Shown: positions 1 to 11,484 of the stretch, piece after piece
Layout: every line of letters begins with the position of its first letter
Position numbering within the stretch: position 1 is the first letter of the stretch
NCBI GenBank assembly: GCA_029378245.1
Contig: JARKIF010000012.1
Span: 62,001-126,000, forward strand
Length of the DNA: 64,000 nt
DNA from: Roridomyces roridus
Lineage: Eukaryota > Basidiomycota > Agaricomycetes > Agaricales > Mycenaceae
Direction: 5' to 3'
The notes under the pieces: model-generated
Told to the model about the DNA's origin: nothing
Seen by the model: only the letters and a program-made list of their open reading frames with translations
The model's database searches: none
Program-made: the position numbers and the translations under genes

Positions 1-406
1 GTATATTGCTGCTGGAGTTGACCAGTGCGTGCTGCTCAACTATTCGATGAATATTTCTCTAACTCTTTTGCAGTGTGTTGACAAAGCCTGTGAATGAGCA
101 GGCCCTACGGAGGATGCTGGTACTTGCGGACACGCGCCGGAAGAGCAAAGCGCAAGGATGCTTTTCGTGACACTATCGCTTTCATGCTGGATATAAGTTA
201 TCGTCGGATTATTAGGCTTTCTTTTGGTATTACGGGCATTCGATTTGTATCTCTACTAACATACTGCGCACTACACATACTATACTGCATTCTGGATTGG
301 GAGGAACAAGAAGAATAAGGCCCAGGTGTTGTTTTTGATCAGTGCTGCCGAGGCGATTCGGATTCGGCCGAGAAAGGCAGCTTGCCCTTATAACCCAACC
401 ACAACC
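1..406. other. Window edge and 5' flank, no firm gene
   Basis: The first 80 bases look like an intron end (a pyrimidine tract followed by gcag near base 73) followed by a short open stretch that stops at a TGA near base 96, so this may be the last exon of a gene beginning left of the window. The open frame at 94-318 has no recognisable domain. The rest is the likely promoter of the Ran-binding gene that follows. Nothing else is seen. Confidence 0.25.
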
Positions 407-2313
407 ATGTCGAATGTTCCCCAAGACAAGGACCGGCAGTCACCACCGCCTTCTCCTCCATCGCCAGCGAATTCAGACACAGGTCATTGCAACACTCCGA
501 TCTCAGCATGCTTCCCAAACTAACAGCCTATCCAGATACCAAGCTGTCGAGAAAGCGCGAACGCGAGGTGTCTCTCGAGCCTGTGACGACGCCCAAAGCA
601 TCCTCCGTGCGTCCTGCCTACCCTCCCTTTCACTGCCCGTCCTCATGAAACCGAACATTATCTGTTGTTCCCACAGGACAGCGATCCTCTGGCGCGCGAG
701 TACAAGGACGCTCGGACACCTGCCAAGAAAAACAGGATCCATCTAGACTCCACGGCCGAGGAGGAGGATGGCACCATTACACGCTCTCGATCGCCTTCCC
801 CGGTTATGCACATCGCCGTCTCACCACCACAAGAAATGAAAATCCGCGTGCGGCAGATAAGCCAGGGCGTGGAAGATATCAGTTGGCAGAACATGCAAAA
901 CGCGTCCCCAGCAAAGGACGGTGCCACAGCTCCGACTGTCGAGTCTACGGAAATTCAGGTTGATACAGAGGAGGCCGCTACCAGCCGAAGGGACTCGGAC
1001 TCGGAGAGTGGAGAGAAGGAAAAGGGCCTGAAGCGCAAGTTTCTGGAGCGCGGCACGAGTGTGGGGCCTCCCGAGGCTGGCGATGAACCCACGGCTCAAC
1101 CGGAGCCACTCAAACGTCCCCGAGACGACCCAGACAAGGACGAAAATCCTCGTGAGACCAAAAGGCCTTCTCCTCCACCCGAGGTCGATGCTGTTCCGCC
1201 AGCCGCAGTTCCAAAGCCGGTGAGTCTTATCCACAGTATTCTTGGAGCTTAAATTCACTCTTATCAGAGCGGATTTATGGCTTACGCCTCGACAAGCTCT
1301 CCATTCGCCGCTGTCAAGGGCCAAAACCTGTTCGCCTCAAAGAAGACAACCTCGACCCTTCCGTTTGCCACAAGCACCCCTGCAACACCCACGGCTTCTT
1401 CTCCGTTTGCTACTCCGTCGACTGGTGAACCGTCCTCCCCGCCGTCCTCGAAACGGGCAGTTTTTGGTTTATCCTCGTCTCCTTTCGCTGCGGCATCAAA
1501 AGCGAAACAAGACGTTCTAGGTTCTGCCTCCAAGTTTGCTCGTGCGAAATCTCCCCCTCGACGTGGGACACCGACAAATGGCAGTGCATTTTCGGCGTAT
1601 GCAAGCGGAGGTGCGCAAGGTTTCTCGTTGCCCACCTCAAACCGCGTCCGCTCTGGATCTCCCGATGACTCGGGTGCGAGTTCACTCGAACGGGCTACTC
1701 CTGCGCCAGGGACTGGATCTGCTACCAACGGGGACAGCAGCGCGGAAGACGAGCACGACGACAGACCGGCGACCTTTGGTGAAAAACTGCGAGCAGGGAA
1801 AGACGAGGATGAGGAAGGGAAGACTGACGACGAGGACGCGAAGCCTGTGTTGACTGAACAAGAATGTATGTGGTTTCGATTGTTGTTCCCATCCTCGATT
1901 TTAACCATTCTCAGATACCACGGGCGAAGAGGACGAGGAGACTCTTCACCAGGTCCGAGGGAAGTTGTTCTCCCTGATCGATACTCAGTGGAAGGAGCGG
2001 GGGACAGGCACCCTTAAGCTGAATGTCCGAAGGTCCGACGGGGGCGGCGCGCGACTTGGTGTGTACAGGCCTCCAGAATATTGGGTTTTAGCTGAGCAAT
2101 CTTGCAGTGATGAGGAAAGAAGCGGTATACACGGTGCTTTTAAACGTGACGCTGTTCAACGGCATGCGTTGTACCCTTGCGCAGGATCCGCGATATTTGA
2201 GACTCAGTGTCCTCGAGGGCGGAGTCGCTACTCACTACAACTTACGCGTTGGCAGCGCCAAAGCTGCTCAAGAGCTACTACACCGAATCAATGAGAATCT
2301 GCCGACGGCTTGA
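407..2313 (+). CDS. Ran-binding domain protein, RanBP3/Yrb2-like
   Basis: The C-terminal part (exons at about 1915-2058 and 2108-2313) is a RanBD1 domain: it has the KLFSLIDTQWKERGTGTLKL pattern, then NGMRCTLAQDPRYLRLSV. In RanBP3 and yeast Yrb2 this domain binds RanGTP and assists Crm1-dependent nuclear export. The middle is low complexity with FA/FG-like pairs (SSPFA, SGFMAYAS) and charged KRPRDDPDKDE blocks suggesting nuclear signals. Introns seen: 607-676, 1220-1267, 1866-1914 and 2059-2107, all GT-AG and keeping frame. The start is uncertain. The ATG at 407 opens a plausible proline/serine-rich N-terminus, but its frame differs from that of the clearly coding stretch beginning at the ATG at 508, so either 508 is the start or an extra splice or indel lies between. 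A plain RanBP1 is less likely because of the long acidic N-terminal region. Confidence 0.8.
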
Positions 2314-2523
2314 GTGGACTGGATGTTCTTCAAAGTACTTACTGCTGTTACCTCCAATTGTGTATCTCTTAATACCACGACGTGTTTTGTATACTGTTTT
2401 TCTGCTGTGCTTGATGCGTGACTTGTCGCAGTCGTGGCACGCTGAGATGCCGCTATTTCCACCTTCACCACCGCCGCTCCTCTCCTCATCCGTATGTCAA
2501 GCTAGTGGACTTGAACATCTCAA

Positions 2524-3733
2524 ATGGATCAGTCTACCGTTGTCTATGGAGCTGTAACTATTGCAGTTTGTGGCCTGGCATCTGTGCGTGTTCCTCTTCT
2601 CGAACCTGAGTCGTGATGAACACCCTTCATCCTTGTTCTTCGAGTCTTGGGCGACCTTGCTGTCTGCGCCATAACGAGGACGACAACCTGGGTCGGAGAC
2701 TTTACTCTCCGTCTGATTCTAGCTTCTTCTGGGTTGCTGCGAGCCTCCTGTACTGACTCTTTTCTCTAGTTGTATGTTGCACTTGTAATCTGGTCGCCCC
2801 CACCAATAGTAACACGCCCTTCCGAGACGAAATACCTTTCGCATGCCTCTCCCAAACACGCAAAGCCACTTCCAAAGCTGGCAGATCCCAGCACCGTGGA
2901 CTTGACGGTTGTGGTCCCCGCGTACAACGAGACCGAGCGTCTGCCTATTATGCTCGCGTCTACCATCGACCACCTCACGTCGCCTGCCCTGAAAAACAAA
3001 CACACGTTTGAGGTGCTCATAGTCGATGATGGGTCCTCGGACGGTACATCTGCCGCGGCCCTCAAACTTGCGGCCACGTACCCAAAATGTGATATACGGG
3101 TCGTGACATTGGAGCAGAATCTAGGAAAGGGCGGCGCCGTTCGTCATGGGATGCTGTTTGGCGGCGGGGAAAGGCTTCTGATGGTGGACGCGGATGGTGC
3201 GAGTCGGTTTATGGATTTGGAGCTTCTTTGGAATGCCATGGACAAACTCGCGCCAGACAATGGGGCTGGCGTGGTGGTGGGGAGCCGCGCGCATCTCGTC
3301 AAGACGGAGGCCGTAGTGAAGGCAAGTATATAATTCATCTCCTCATATGGGCAAGGCACTAAATCCGGCATTCCAGCGCTCCCTTGTGCGAAATATCCTC
3401 ATGTACGGGCTGCACACGATTCTGCGAATCGTTGGGGTCGGGCACATACGTGACACGCAATGTGGCTTCAAGCTCTTCTCCAGGGCGGCGGCGCAGCAGA
3501 TTTTCCCTGCTCAGCACCTGCCAACATGGATATTCGACGTCGAGCTTCTGCTACTGGCGAAAGAACTAGGTATCCCCGTGGCCGAGGTTCCGATTGAATG
3601 GCACGAGGTCCCTGGCAGCAAGTTGAATGTGGTGTCAGCGTCGCTGCAGATGCTTCGGGACTTGCTGATTGTGCGCGCGAACCATTTACTTGGACGGTGG
3701 AAAGCAGTTCCACTTAAGCCAAAAGGGGCGTAA
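2524..3733 (+). CDS. ALG5: Dolichyl-phosphate beta-glucosyltransferase
   Basis: ALG5 transfers glucose from UDP-glucose to dolichyl phosphate on the cytosolic ER face, making the glucose donor for N-glycan precursor assembly. Exon 1 (2524-2583) encodes a hydrophobic signal anchor that continues into exon 2 at 2770. The GT-A glycosyltransferase 2 fold follows: VVVPAYNETERLP, the VDDGSSDGT nucleotide motif and LMVDADGASRF with its metal-binding acidic residues. The last exon carries the ALG5-typical GVGHIRDTQCGFKLF and the FDVELLLLAKELGIPVAEVP stretch. Length is close to 330 residues, usual for the family. Intron 1 (2584-2769, 186 bp) is longer than its neighbours. Intron 2 (3322-3376) must use a GC donor (AAG then gcaagt), because the adjacent GT at 3326 leaves the frame and the family has residues equivalent to VVKRS at this junction. 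Confidence 0.93.
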
Positions 3734-4187
3734 TAGAACCTGTAGTGCCTATAGACCGAACCGGAAACTTTCTGCAGTCCGATTTGGGTCCTGATCGTGA
3801 ACATCCAACTCCGCGGCAGATGTTTTTCTGTTTGGCTCACACCTTGCCGTGACCCTGCTCATTTGATACCGTTTGCAGAGGATTCGCAATGCTGATCCTC
3901 GCCATGGTCCCGGTAAGATGATTGGACTAGGTAAATACCCTTTTCCAGAACCCACCCCGAGCGGACGGCGCGTTGCGTTATAGCATCTATGGCAGTTTTT
4001 AGCACTGAGCAGCATGCAATCTCTGACACTACCCAGGTAAACTACCACAAAGTTGCCTAGGTCTTTATAACCTGGCCAAGGTCCCTGCCGTTGTCCTATC
4101 GCTCCCCTCTTCCTTGTAGTAGGTGCGTGTTGAGTTGTTGTCCCAATCTTTGACCCGAGCTGATATAGCCGCTCTTTCGCAGAAACC
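3734..4187. other. Intergenic region between ALG5 and F-box gene
   Basis: No coding potential, repeat or RNA gene is recognised. It should hold the ALG5 terminator and the promoter of the F-box gene. Confidence 0.5.
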
Positions 4188-5622
4188 ATGTCGAGCACCC
4201 ACAATGCGCGGGGACACGACAACATTTCTAATATACCCCCCGAGTTATTGGGCAGAATATTTCAACTCGCGCAACCGTCGGATCCCGAGCCTGACGAGGA
4301 CGAGTACGGCGACCCGCCTCCCAGTGGGCGGCCCGTTGGCAACCCGGTCGAGGTGGTAGCGTCGCATGTCAGTGTATACTGGCGGAATGTTGCCCTCGGG
4401 TTGGGTGCTCTTTGGCGCGACATCATTATTCAGAAGGATGAAACTGCTGGAAAAGTATCGTGCCTACCTGGAGCGGTCAGGGCAATGCCCTCCTCCACAT
4501 TCGGCTTGATATTCGGGGTCCGTGGGAGACGAGCACCCTGACGGAGATTCTCGGACCTCCTATTTCAGCATGTGCACCACTGGGGGCGTCTTTCCATCCA
4601 GTCCACCATCGAAGCGTCGGATGCTCCCGTCGTTTCGCGTCTGTATGACATTCGCGCCCCGCGTTTGGAGCATCTCAGTCTATGCATCGACGACATTGAC
4701 GCGGAGAACTTGAAGACGGTTCGCAGATCCTGATTTCGAACAAATCATGACTGGAGGATGCCCTAACCTCTCGGTCCTGCGACTCCGCGGCGTGTCTATG
4801 CATTTTTTCCGCCCCCCACTCACACATTCACCAATCACCACTCTCTATCTCGAACAGACTCACTACCTCTTCATAGGGTACAGTCGTTTCCGAGATTTTT
4901 TGACCGCGTCTCCAGCTCTCGCCCACCTCTCCATCCACGACACTCTGATCGACGAGTGGGAGGAAGAATGGCCCCCCGACAGCGTCGGCTCCATCCCCGT
5001 CCCAAACCTCGTTTCTTTGCGTATTTCCATCCCCGGCACTCTTCAGCATGTCTTTTCCGACGTTCTTCTCTCCATCTCCGCCCCCAAGCTCGAGTCTCTG
5101 GTCCTCAAAGAGGTGCCAGAGGTGCACCTCGACCGATTCTTCCAGTACCCGGGCGTCTCGGATAAGTTCCCTTCCTTGCGCTCGCTCACGTTCTGTGACT
5201 TTGACTACCGATCTGAGCAGCGCGTTGCCAAAATGTGTGCTGCCCTGCCTAGTGTCACGGAATTCACATGCATCCACTCGCCGATTTATCCCCCCAAGAT
5301 TTTGGAGATGATGGCTGGCCGCGCCCAGGCGTCCGTTCCGGGGTCGCCCACGGGAGACCCATGGCCGCTGCTACGCACGTTGAATACCACCATCGACGTT
5401 GGGGACCTAGAACTTGTACGGCTTGCCGTAGAGCGTCGCAAGGAGATGGGACTTCCTCTCTGTTTCTTGCGAATTAATCCGTCCTTGTTCGAAGAGGAAA
5501 TGGACGAAGAAGAGGACGAGAATTTGACGTGGCTGCAGGAACATATTACGGTGGAACCCCTTGTCGCAGACCGGTGGCCGCCTGGTAGCGACTACGATCC
5601 TGTTGACGATTGGTTTCCTTAG
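4188..5622 (+). pseudogene. F-box protein gene with several +1 frameshifts
   Basis: The N-terminus has an F-box core (NIPPELLGRIFQLA) followed by ASHVSVYWRNVALGLGALWRDI, the usual start of agaricomycete F-box proteins that recruit substrates to SCF ubiquitin ligases. The remaining sequence resembles the leucine-rich C-terminal part of such proteins (APRLEHLSLCI, CPNLSVLRLRG). The frame changes by +1 four times: near 4438-4441, 4484-4490, 4550-4553 and 4719-4725. Removing one base at each place gives one continuous protein, for example KLLEKYRAYLERSGQ leading to LHIRLDIRGPWET and LLFQHVHHWGRLSIQ. Introns cannot explain this because the segments between shifts are too short. From 4747 to the stop at 5622 the frame is uninterrupted (291 residues). 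Either the gene is a young pseudogene or the assembly carries insertion errors; read data decide. Confidence 0.7.
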
Positions 5623-5745
5623 AGGCGGTGGACTATTCTGTAAATTATCCTTGGACCTCTGTAAATACTATGCATCTCTTTGTGTTCAATGTTGACTGCC
5701 AAGATAAGGGATTTTGCGATCACTTTCCTTTTCGGTACTCTCTAA

Positions 5746-7403
5746 TGGCATCACTCGACTACATCGAGGTGCCCCCGTCCGCGGTGCGGCTTCAGCCGCA
5801 GTCTGCAACAAACCAGTCTCGGGTTCAGCAGATACGTCGGGCACCCACCATCATCACGGCACTTCCCCAACCTCCTCGGCCGACACCCATCCATCGTCGC
5901 ACCGACTCTGCCTCCTCCATAGCGTCGCCCAAGGCGGCAGTCAACCTAATACCGCAACTTCTCCTCTCTTCCCTGCCTTCAACTACCCAAGGTTCATCGA
6001 ATCCTCGCGCAAGCCAACAGTCCAACACACTTTTGTCCTCACGCGACCCACTTTCCGTTCCTATTTTGACCGTCAACTTCAAACGGTTCATCGAACGCGT
6101 CGGGCCTGTATTCTGGCTCCAAGACAGGATAGAAGAGATTATTCTGTGGAGGAGAGGTTGGAAGGTTCACCGGTACTTGGATAGCCGCATACGCTTTCAT
6201 ATGTGTGTCGTATTTCCTGCTATGCCACGGCCTCGCACTAATTGACGCCCAGGCTACTTTCCCCGCCTTCTGCTCCTTCTTCCTCAAATAATCCTCATCG
6301 GTATTATTCTCGCCACGCACCCCGACACCACCCACAAGCCGCCCCCGGTTCCTAATGCACCGCCAGAGGCTGGTTCCGTAGATTGGCAGGCCAATATTCA
6401 GGCCATCCAAAATCTCATGGGATTCGTTGCCGATGTGGAGACGGCAATACAACCCTACATTCCCTATTTCACCCATCGCAAACCCCACACCAACCACATA
6501 CTCACACTCCTGCTCATTTCGCTGTTACCCATGCTTTTCCTCGTCTCGCTACCGGTATTCCCAATTCGTGGTGTCTGCCTCTTCATGGGCATTGCTCCAC
6601 TACTCCTCACACATCCAGTAATAAGCGCTATGCTTCCGGGGCTTTACGACGCTGCCCTCACCCGCGCAGAAGCCAGTCCCTTGCTGGGCAAGCTGCGCAA
6701 CAAGCTCGCTGGCACAGGTCCTGCAGCCGCACCACGCTCCTGGAGATCCCTCGCTGTGCGTGTTGTGGATGATGCCAATCTCACCGACGAGTGCTGGGTC
6801 GCGCAAAAGCGGGAAGTCGAGTTATTTGAGAACGAGCGCTTTGGTTCAGGTAGTCTTGCGTTTGTCTTCTTCCCTTCCAGCTCATGTCCGTTCTCTAGCG
6901 GATGACGGACACCAAAGGGAGTGGAGCAAGGCCAACTTGCGGGACGGGGAACGGGCGGGCTGGACGAGGGGGCGCGATGGGTGGAGTGGAGTTGGTGGCC
7001 AGGGAAGCGTCAGGTTCGTTCATTTGCGATTTTTGTATACATATAACGCCGGTCGTTGACTCGACATCCACACAGTAGCAACCTAACCTTTTCGCTCGAC
7101 CCAGGCTGGGCTTTCATCGAGACGGAGGACTGGCGCGCGGATCTCGAGGCGCGGTGGGCTGGTGGCGGCGAACCGGGACAAGCCAGCGCTGGCGATAATG
7201 GTATGCCCCTTCATCTTCAGTTGTTCGTGCTATTCTTGAGCCCTGTTCTTCTTCCAGACGGTTGGGTCTACACCAACGACGCGTGGACTGACCTACGCCC
7301 TCCATCGGCGTCGTACTCGCCTGGCGTGGGTGGTGTGACTCGCAGGCGAAGGTGGGTCAGGAGGATATGGTATGATCACACCAAAGCCGTGTCGATGTTG
7401 TAG
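5746..7403 (+). CDS. Peroxisomal membrane protein, PEX30/dysferlin-domain family
   Basis: The protein has a disordered N-terminus (about residues 1-110), a Pex24-type membrane region with several hydrophobic stretches (TWIAAYAFICYF, LLLLLPQIILIGIILAT, ILTLLLISLLPMLFLV, GVCLFMGIAPLLLTH) and a C-terminal DysF module with the tryptophan pairs WAFIETEDW and DGWVYTNDAW. Proteins of this kind (yeast Pex28-Pex32) sit in peroxisomal or ER membranes and control peroxisome number and contact sites. Introns: 6203-6252, 6850-6898, 7014-7075 and 7201-7257. Between ILWRRG and FTGTWIAAYA (near 6161-6166) the frame jumps +1 with no usable intron, so there is one extra base in the assembly or a real disruption. 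The start at 5746 is the first ATG of the open frame with a sensible protein. The family call is confident; the yeast orthologue cannot be chosen. Confidence 0.78.
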
Positions 7404-7540
7404 CCACTTTTTAAAATGTATAACCTGAAGCAAAAGTGTTACAAGTCAGAGGTACGGCTCTGGCCCTGGCATCTTTTGGATTGACCACCGTGTGGATGAT
7501 ATTTGTTGATGATTTCGTCGGTTTTGAACCTCAAGAGACA

Positions 7541-7732
7541 AAGAAAATATAATTTGAAGCCAGCGTTACACGGAAGGAATGCTTTCTGGACTTCGACGCG
7601 AACGCGGGGCTTTTTGGGGCCCGGGGTCCGGCAAACCTAGGATGGTCACCTGGGGGAATCGAACCCCCGTCTCACCTCTCGCCACGCCCTGACGTGGGGA
7701 GGTGCGTTCTACCATTGAACTAAAGTGAGGAC
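7541..7732 (-). mobile_element. tRNA-headed SINE-like element, copy 1
   Basis: Read on the minus strand the element starts with a tRNA-like head (about 7730 to 7649) with an A box (TAGTTCAATGG), a B box (GGTTCGATTCC) and a five-pair T stem of G and C. It continues with a GC-rich body (CCCCGGGCCCC then CGCGTCGAAGTC) and ends in an AT-rich tail at 7541 (TTCAAATTATATTTTC). The same order recurs at 43301-43494, 48055-48212 and 48624-48822. The anticodon arm has a perfect CACCT/AGGTG stem but a 22-nt loop, and position 33 is C, so it is not a normal tRNA. It lies 138 bp after the peroxin gene with its tail facing that gene. No clear target-site duplication is visible. Confidence 0.75.
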
Positions 7733-7938
7733 CAGATATGTACAAGCTTCGGTGTCTTTACTATGCTCGACATTGGGCGTCCGGTGGGATGAGATCATGG
7801 TGATTGATCTTGTACTTGTCGCTCCACCGTCGGAATAAATCGTATTTCTCCCTCGCCGCGTCGCAAAACGGACCCAGGTAGGAGAGTAATGGAAAATAAA
7901 CGAGAAAGCACCAATCTTCCTTATTGGGAAAGGTCCCG

Positions 7939-7955
7939 TTGACAGTATCTGTCAA
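7939..7955. repeat. 17-nt hyphenated palindrome linked to the SINE
   Basis: TTGACAG-TAT-CTGTCAA is a perfect inverted repeat with a 3-nt centre. It lies about 210 bp upstream (in element orientation) of SINE copy 1 and beside a GCCTCCGTC stretch. Equivalent sites stand beside SINE copies 2 and 4 and, alone, at 38432-38456. Confidence 0.7.
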
Positions 7956-8012
7956 TCGGCCCGGTGACGGAGGCAAATTTCTGGCTTTCGGACGTTTCAT
8001 TGCAACGTGAAA

Positions 8013-11000
8013 TCACAACACCTTGGCCTTTTCCCGTCCCAGGAAAGCAATAGCAACCTTCCGGCCACCTAATCCCTTCGCTTTCACCACCTGCGGATCC
8101 CCGGGCATCACATCCAGCGCATTGTCACTCCATTTGACCTCCTCCCCTTCGCCCACGGCACTCAGTACCAGTGCCTTTACCGGCCGCTCCACCGTCACTG
8201 TCACCGTCTCCCCGTTCACCTCCACCGCCAACCCAGCGGCTCGAAGCACCGCAGGCGCATGGAATCTAAACGGCTGCGGCCAATCTGCGTACCTCGCCAG
8301 CACCACCCCAGTCTCCTTATCCAGCAATCTCACGCCCACGACAACCGAATACGTCGTCGTGAATTCTTTGTCGCCGGTGGGCAGTGGTGCCGCGACGTCC
8401 CTTGGCGGCCCCGGGCAAGGAATCGCCAACAGCTCCGTCGCTTGATTCGGTAAGAGCGTCACATCGGACGTCTCCGTATGCGTCCACGTCGTCTTGAGGT
8501 CGACGCAGTTGATCTCGAGCCGTGCAGCGCGTGCGGTGAGGCTCGCGTTGGTGCCCCAAATCTCCAGCATCGCGCCACGAGATTGGAAGTTGCCGAATTC
8601 GTAGTACTGAGGAGGACGGTCGTTGTTGCGGTCTTTGATGACCGTTCGCATAACCCCAACGGAGAAGGTGGCGAGCTGCCTCGCAATGGTGTAATATGCC
8701 GGTTTGGGACGAAGCTGGAAAACACCTCAGACCAGTTTCAGAAGGAAAGATGATACATACAAAGTAATCCGCGATAGCCCAAGAAGTGACAGGCCAGCAA
8801 TCGTTCAACTGCCAAGCCAGCACACCCGATGTCTGAAAAGCAATCAGCTATTCAGAAGAAATCTCAAGACGGCCAAACGCACATATTCCTTGCCCCTCCC
8901 GCCCCACTTCCTACGCCAAACCTGATACGCGTAGCCCACAGCCTCGGACTGCAGGAGCTGTGTATTGTATACGTACCTAATCTCCGAGTCCCGTCAGCAA
9001 TGGATAGTGCAAAAAGAGAAAGACGTACGTTTCAAGATCCTCCGTGACCCTAAATCCCTCATTCATCAAAATCGCAAACCGGCGCTCAAAGCTGCCCGCC
9101 CTACAATGCTGCGCCATCAACGCACTCTGCGCGTGCCACTGTGAATCTCCCTCCTCCCCCTCCTTGGGCTTCGGCGCCCCGTCCATCCAATACTCGATAG
9201 TCCTGAAATCTGGGTGTGCTGGAATGCCAAACTCGGATACGAATCGACCCCCTAGTTTCACGTAGTCGTGGTATGGATATTCTTTCCCTCCCCAGATGTT
9301 CCACTGATGCACGTCCCCTACCGTCGGATCCGCTGTGTCCCAGCCCTTGCCGCCGTACGGCGAGCCACGGTGGTAGGGCACCGGCTGCTCGCCCGTCAGA
9401 GTGCCCACGACATCCGGGAGGACCTCCTCGTAGATCTTGACCGCGGGAAAGTCTTTCACGTCTGAATGTTACATTAGATTTTCCGATATAACAAGTTGAG
9501 CGAGAAACAAACCTCCCCATTGGAGCACCATCTGGTAGTCCTCGTTGTTCCCGCAAAAGAGTGCAAGCGCAGGATGGTGCCGCAGCCGCTTGACATTGTC
9601 CTCGGCCTCTTTACGGACGCTCGCGACGAACGAGTCGTGTGCAGGGTATACACCACAGGCGAATTGGAAGTCCTGCCAGACGAGGATGCCGAGTTCTGTG
9701 ATACAAATAATCAATCTAGTTTCATGGCAAAGGAGACGACGAACCGTCGCAAGTGTCGTAAAAGACATCCGGCTCGTACACCCCGCCACCCCATAAGCGC
9801 ACCATGTTCTGGTTGCCATCACGCAGCAGGGTCAGCCAAGCTCGGTATCGTTCCGGTGAAATCGTCGTCAGAAAGTTGTCCGCAGGAACCCAGTTCGATC
9901 CTGCAATTGATGAGATGCAAAACCGAACACATGAAACCCACATACCACCCATAAACATCGGCACGCCATTGACCTCGAAAAAGAACGTCGTGCCAGTCCC
10001 GTACTGGTCCGCCTCTGCAAGGGGTTCCTGCACCAATTTAACGCGGCGGAAACCCACACGAGTCGTACTGCTATCGACCGTCTGCCCAGTTGCGTCGAGG
10101 AGTAAGACGGAGACTGTGTATAGGTTCTGCGGGCCGTAACCGACCGGCCACCACGGCTCCACTGCGCCCTCGAGGTTCCATGAGACGGCTCCGAGAAGCG
10201 AGAGATTCGTGGCAATGGGGACGTCCTGTGATTTCAGTACTTGGTCCGCCGAAGAAAGAGTGATGCGGAGGGAGGAGGCAGAGTCGAGTCTGCCCGCGAG
10301 AGTGATGTCGACTTTGAGGGTAGGTACATCGGTATCGGAGAGAAGCGCTTGGGGGTACACCTCTTCGAGACGTACATTGAACGTCTTGAGGCTGATGGGG
10401 CGATACGGGCCGCAGGTCATTAGTTCGGGGCCCTAGAGAAAATTAACAGCTATTCTTGTGAAAACGGGATGTAGCTTACCCAGTCCCATCTGAAGGAGGC
10501 CATGAATAATGATGCTATGAAATAAAAGAGGAATTTACCGCCAGTCGTACTGAGCCTTGCGAACATAAACTCTGCTAGCATCTCCGAGGTTGGTAGATCC
10601 CGCTCTGACCACTCCCATTTCTGCTTCGAGTTCCTTTGCAAGGAGATGGGCAGACTTGAAGTGCAGTAGAAGGACGTTTTCCGATTTGAGAGCCGACAGC
10701 TCCAGAGGAACTACGTGCGTTTGGAACATGTTGTCCGAAGCAAGGATTTTGACGCCATTCTGGACACATTCGTTGAGTAACGGGCACCATAGAGCATTCT
10801 GCGACGCACCAGGTACGCATCGCAGAGTGTATCGAGTCCGAGAAACTCCAATAACGCGTGAGTCTCCTCAACGTCTGCAGAAAACGGAAAAGTGCATCTA
10901 TACAGCCACTCGACTTTGCCGATCCCTGCGAGGATCTGAGAAGATGACACGGAAAGAGGCAGATTTGACTTGCACTGTACTTTATGTTCGTTGAAGCCTA

Positions 11001-11169
11001 GGTATGGATCTGGAATCGCCCCAGTCTTGAGCAGCTCGACGTGAATTTCGGATGGGTACGCCTGCGCTGCATTCCAGCCATCGACTTGGTCAAGGACAGA
11101 GTTGATTTGGGTGTCGCGCTGCGCCCACGACCAATTTTGGCTGAGTTGGAAATTCCTGACGCGGGACAT
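8013..11169 (-). CDS. Beta-mannosidase, glycoside hydrolase family 2
   Basis: The protein opens with LSQNWSWAQRD and has the jelly-roll/Ig-like/TIM-barrel order of GH2 beta-mannosidases, with blocks such as RKAQYDWRWDWGPEL, NGVPMFMGGSNWVPAD and MVRLWGGGVYEPDVFYD. The acid/base glutamate is in FCGNNEDYQ and the nucleophile glutamate in FVSEFGIPAHPD. It should cleave terminal beta-linked mannose from short mannans or N-glycan fragments. No signal peptide is seen at the chosen ATG (11169), so it is probably an intracellular B-type enzyme that works on imported or recycled oligosaccharides. Many small introns interrupt it, for example just after the AP-rich exon ending near 10711 and around 9470-9510. 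The C-terminal 212 residues are one exon ending at 8013. About 860 residues in all, usual for the B-type subfamily. Confidence 0.92.
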
Positions 11170-11484
11170 GGGGGCACAAGACGACAGTCCAGCTTTTATG
11201 GCGCATGATCAGGGTATGAGAGATAAGCAACCTATCCGGCCGGCCCGGCTCTGATGCTCAATGACAGGGGCTTGGAAATCTGAAAGGGAGAGTATGTAGC
11301 TCCAGCTCTTGCCAGTGCCACTCACCCTAGCCTTCCAACGTCCTTATCTGTCGTTATGCTTGCCCATCATCTCGCCGACATGCCGCCGAAGGTGGCTGAC
11401 ATGGAGGATAAAAAGCCGCTACTGGGTGGCTGACACTCTATCGAAGGTTTGTCTACGACCTTCATCTCGCCCTCAAAGCCCGCC
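11170..11484 (+). promoter_or_regulatory. Divergent upstream region with a possible uORF
   Basis: This gap separates the divergent beta-mannosidase and coiled-coil genes and must hold both promoters. A short upstream open frame of 17 codons begins with an ATG at 11382 (MPPKVADMEDKKPLLGG) and stops about 50 bp before the coiled-coil start. No in-frame splice joining it to the main frame was found, so it may be a translated leader or chance. Confidence 0.35.

Noticed and set aside
4430..4730. Very short introns explaining the F-box frameshifts
   Set aside because: The required introns would be 1-20 bp, without donor and acceptor consensus.
7649..7730. Functional tRNA gene on the minus strand
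   Set aside because: First acceptor pair is C/C, position 33 is C and the loop is enlarged; part of SINE copy 1.
7761..8000. 79-codon minus-strand frame after the beta-mannosidase
   Set aside because: It runs through the palindrome and border of the SINE-associated repeat and has no family features.
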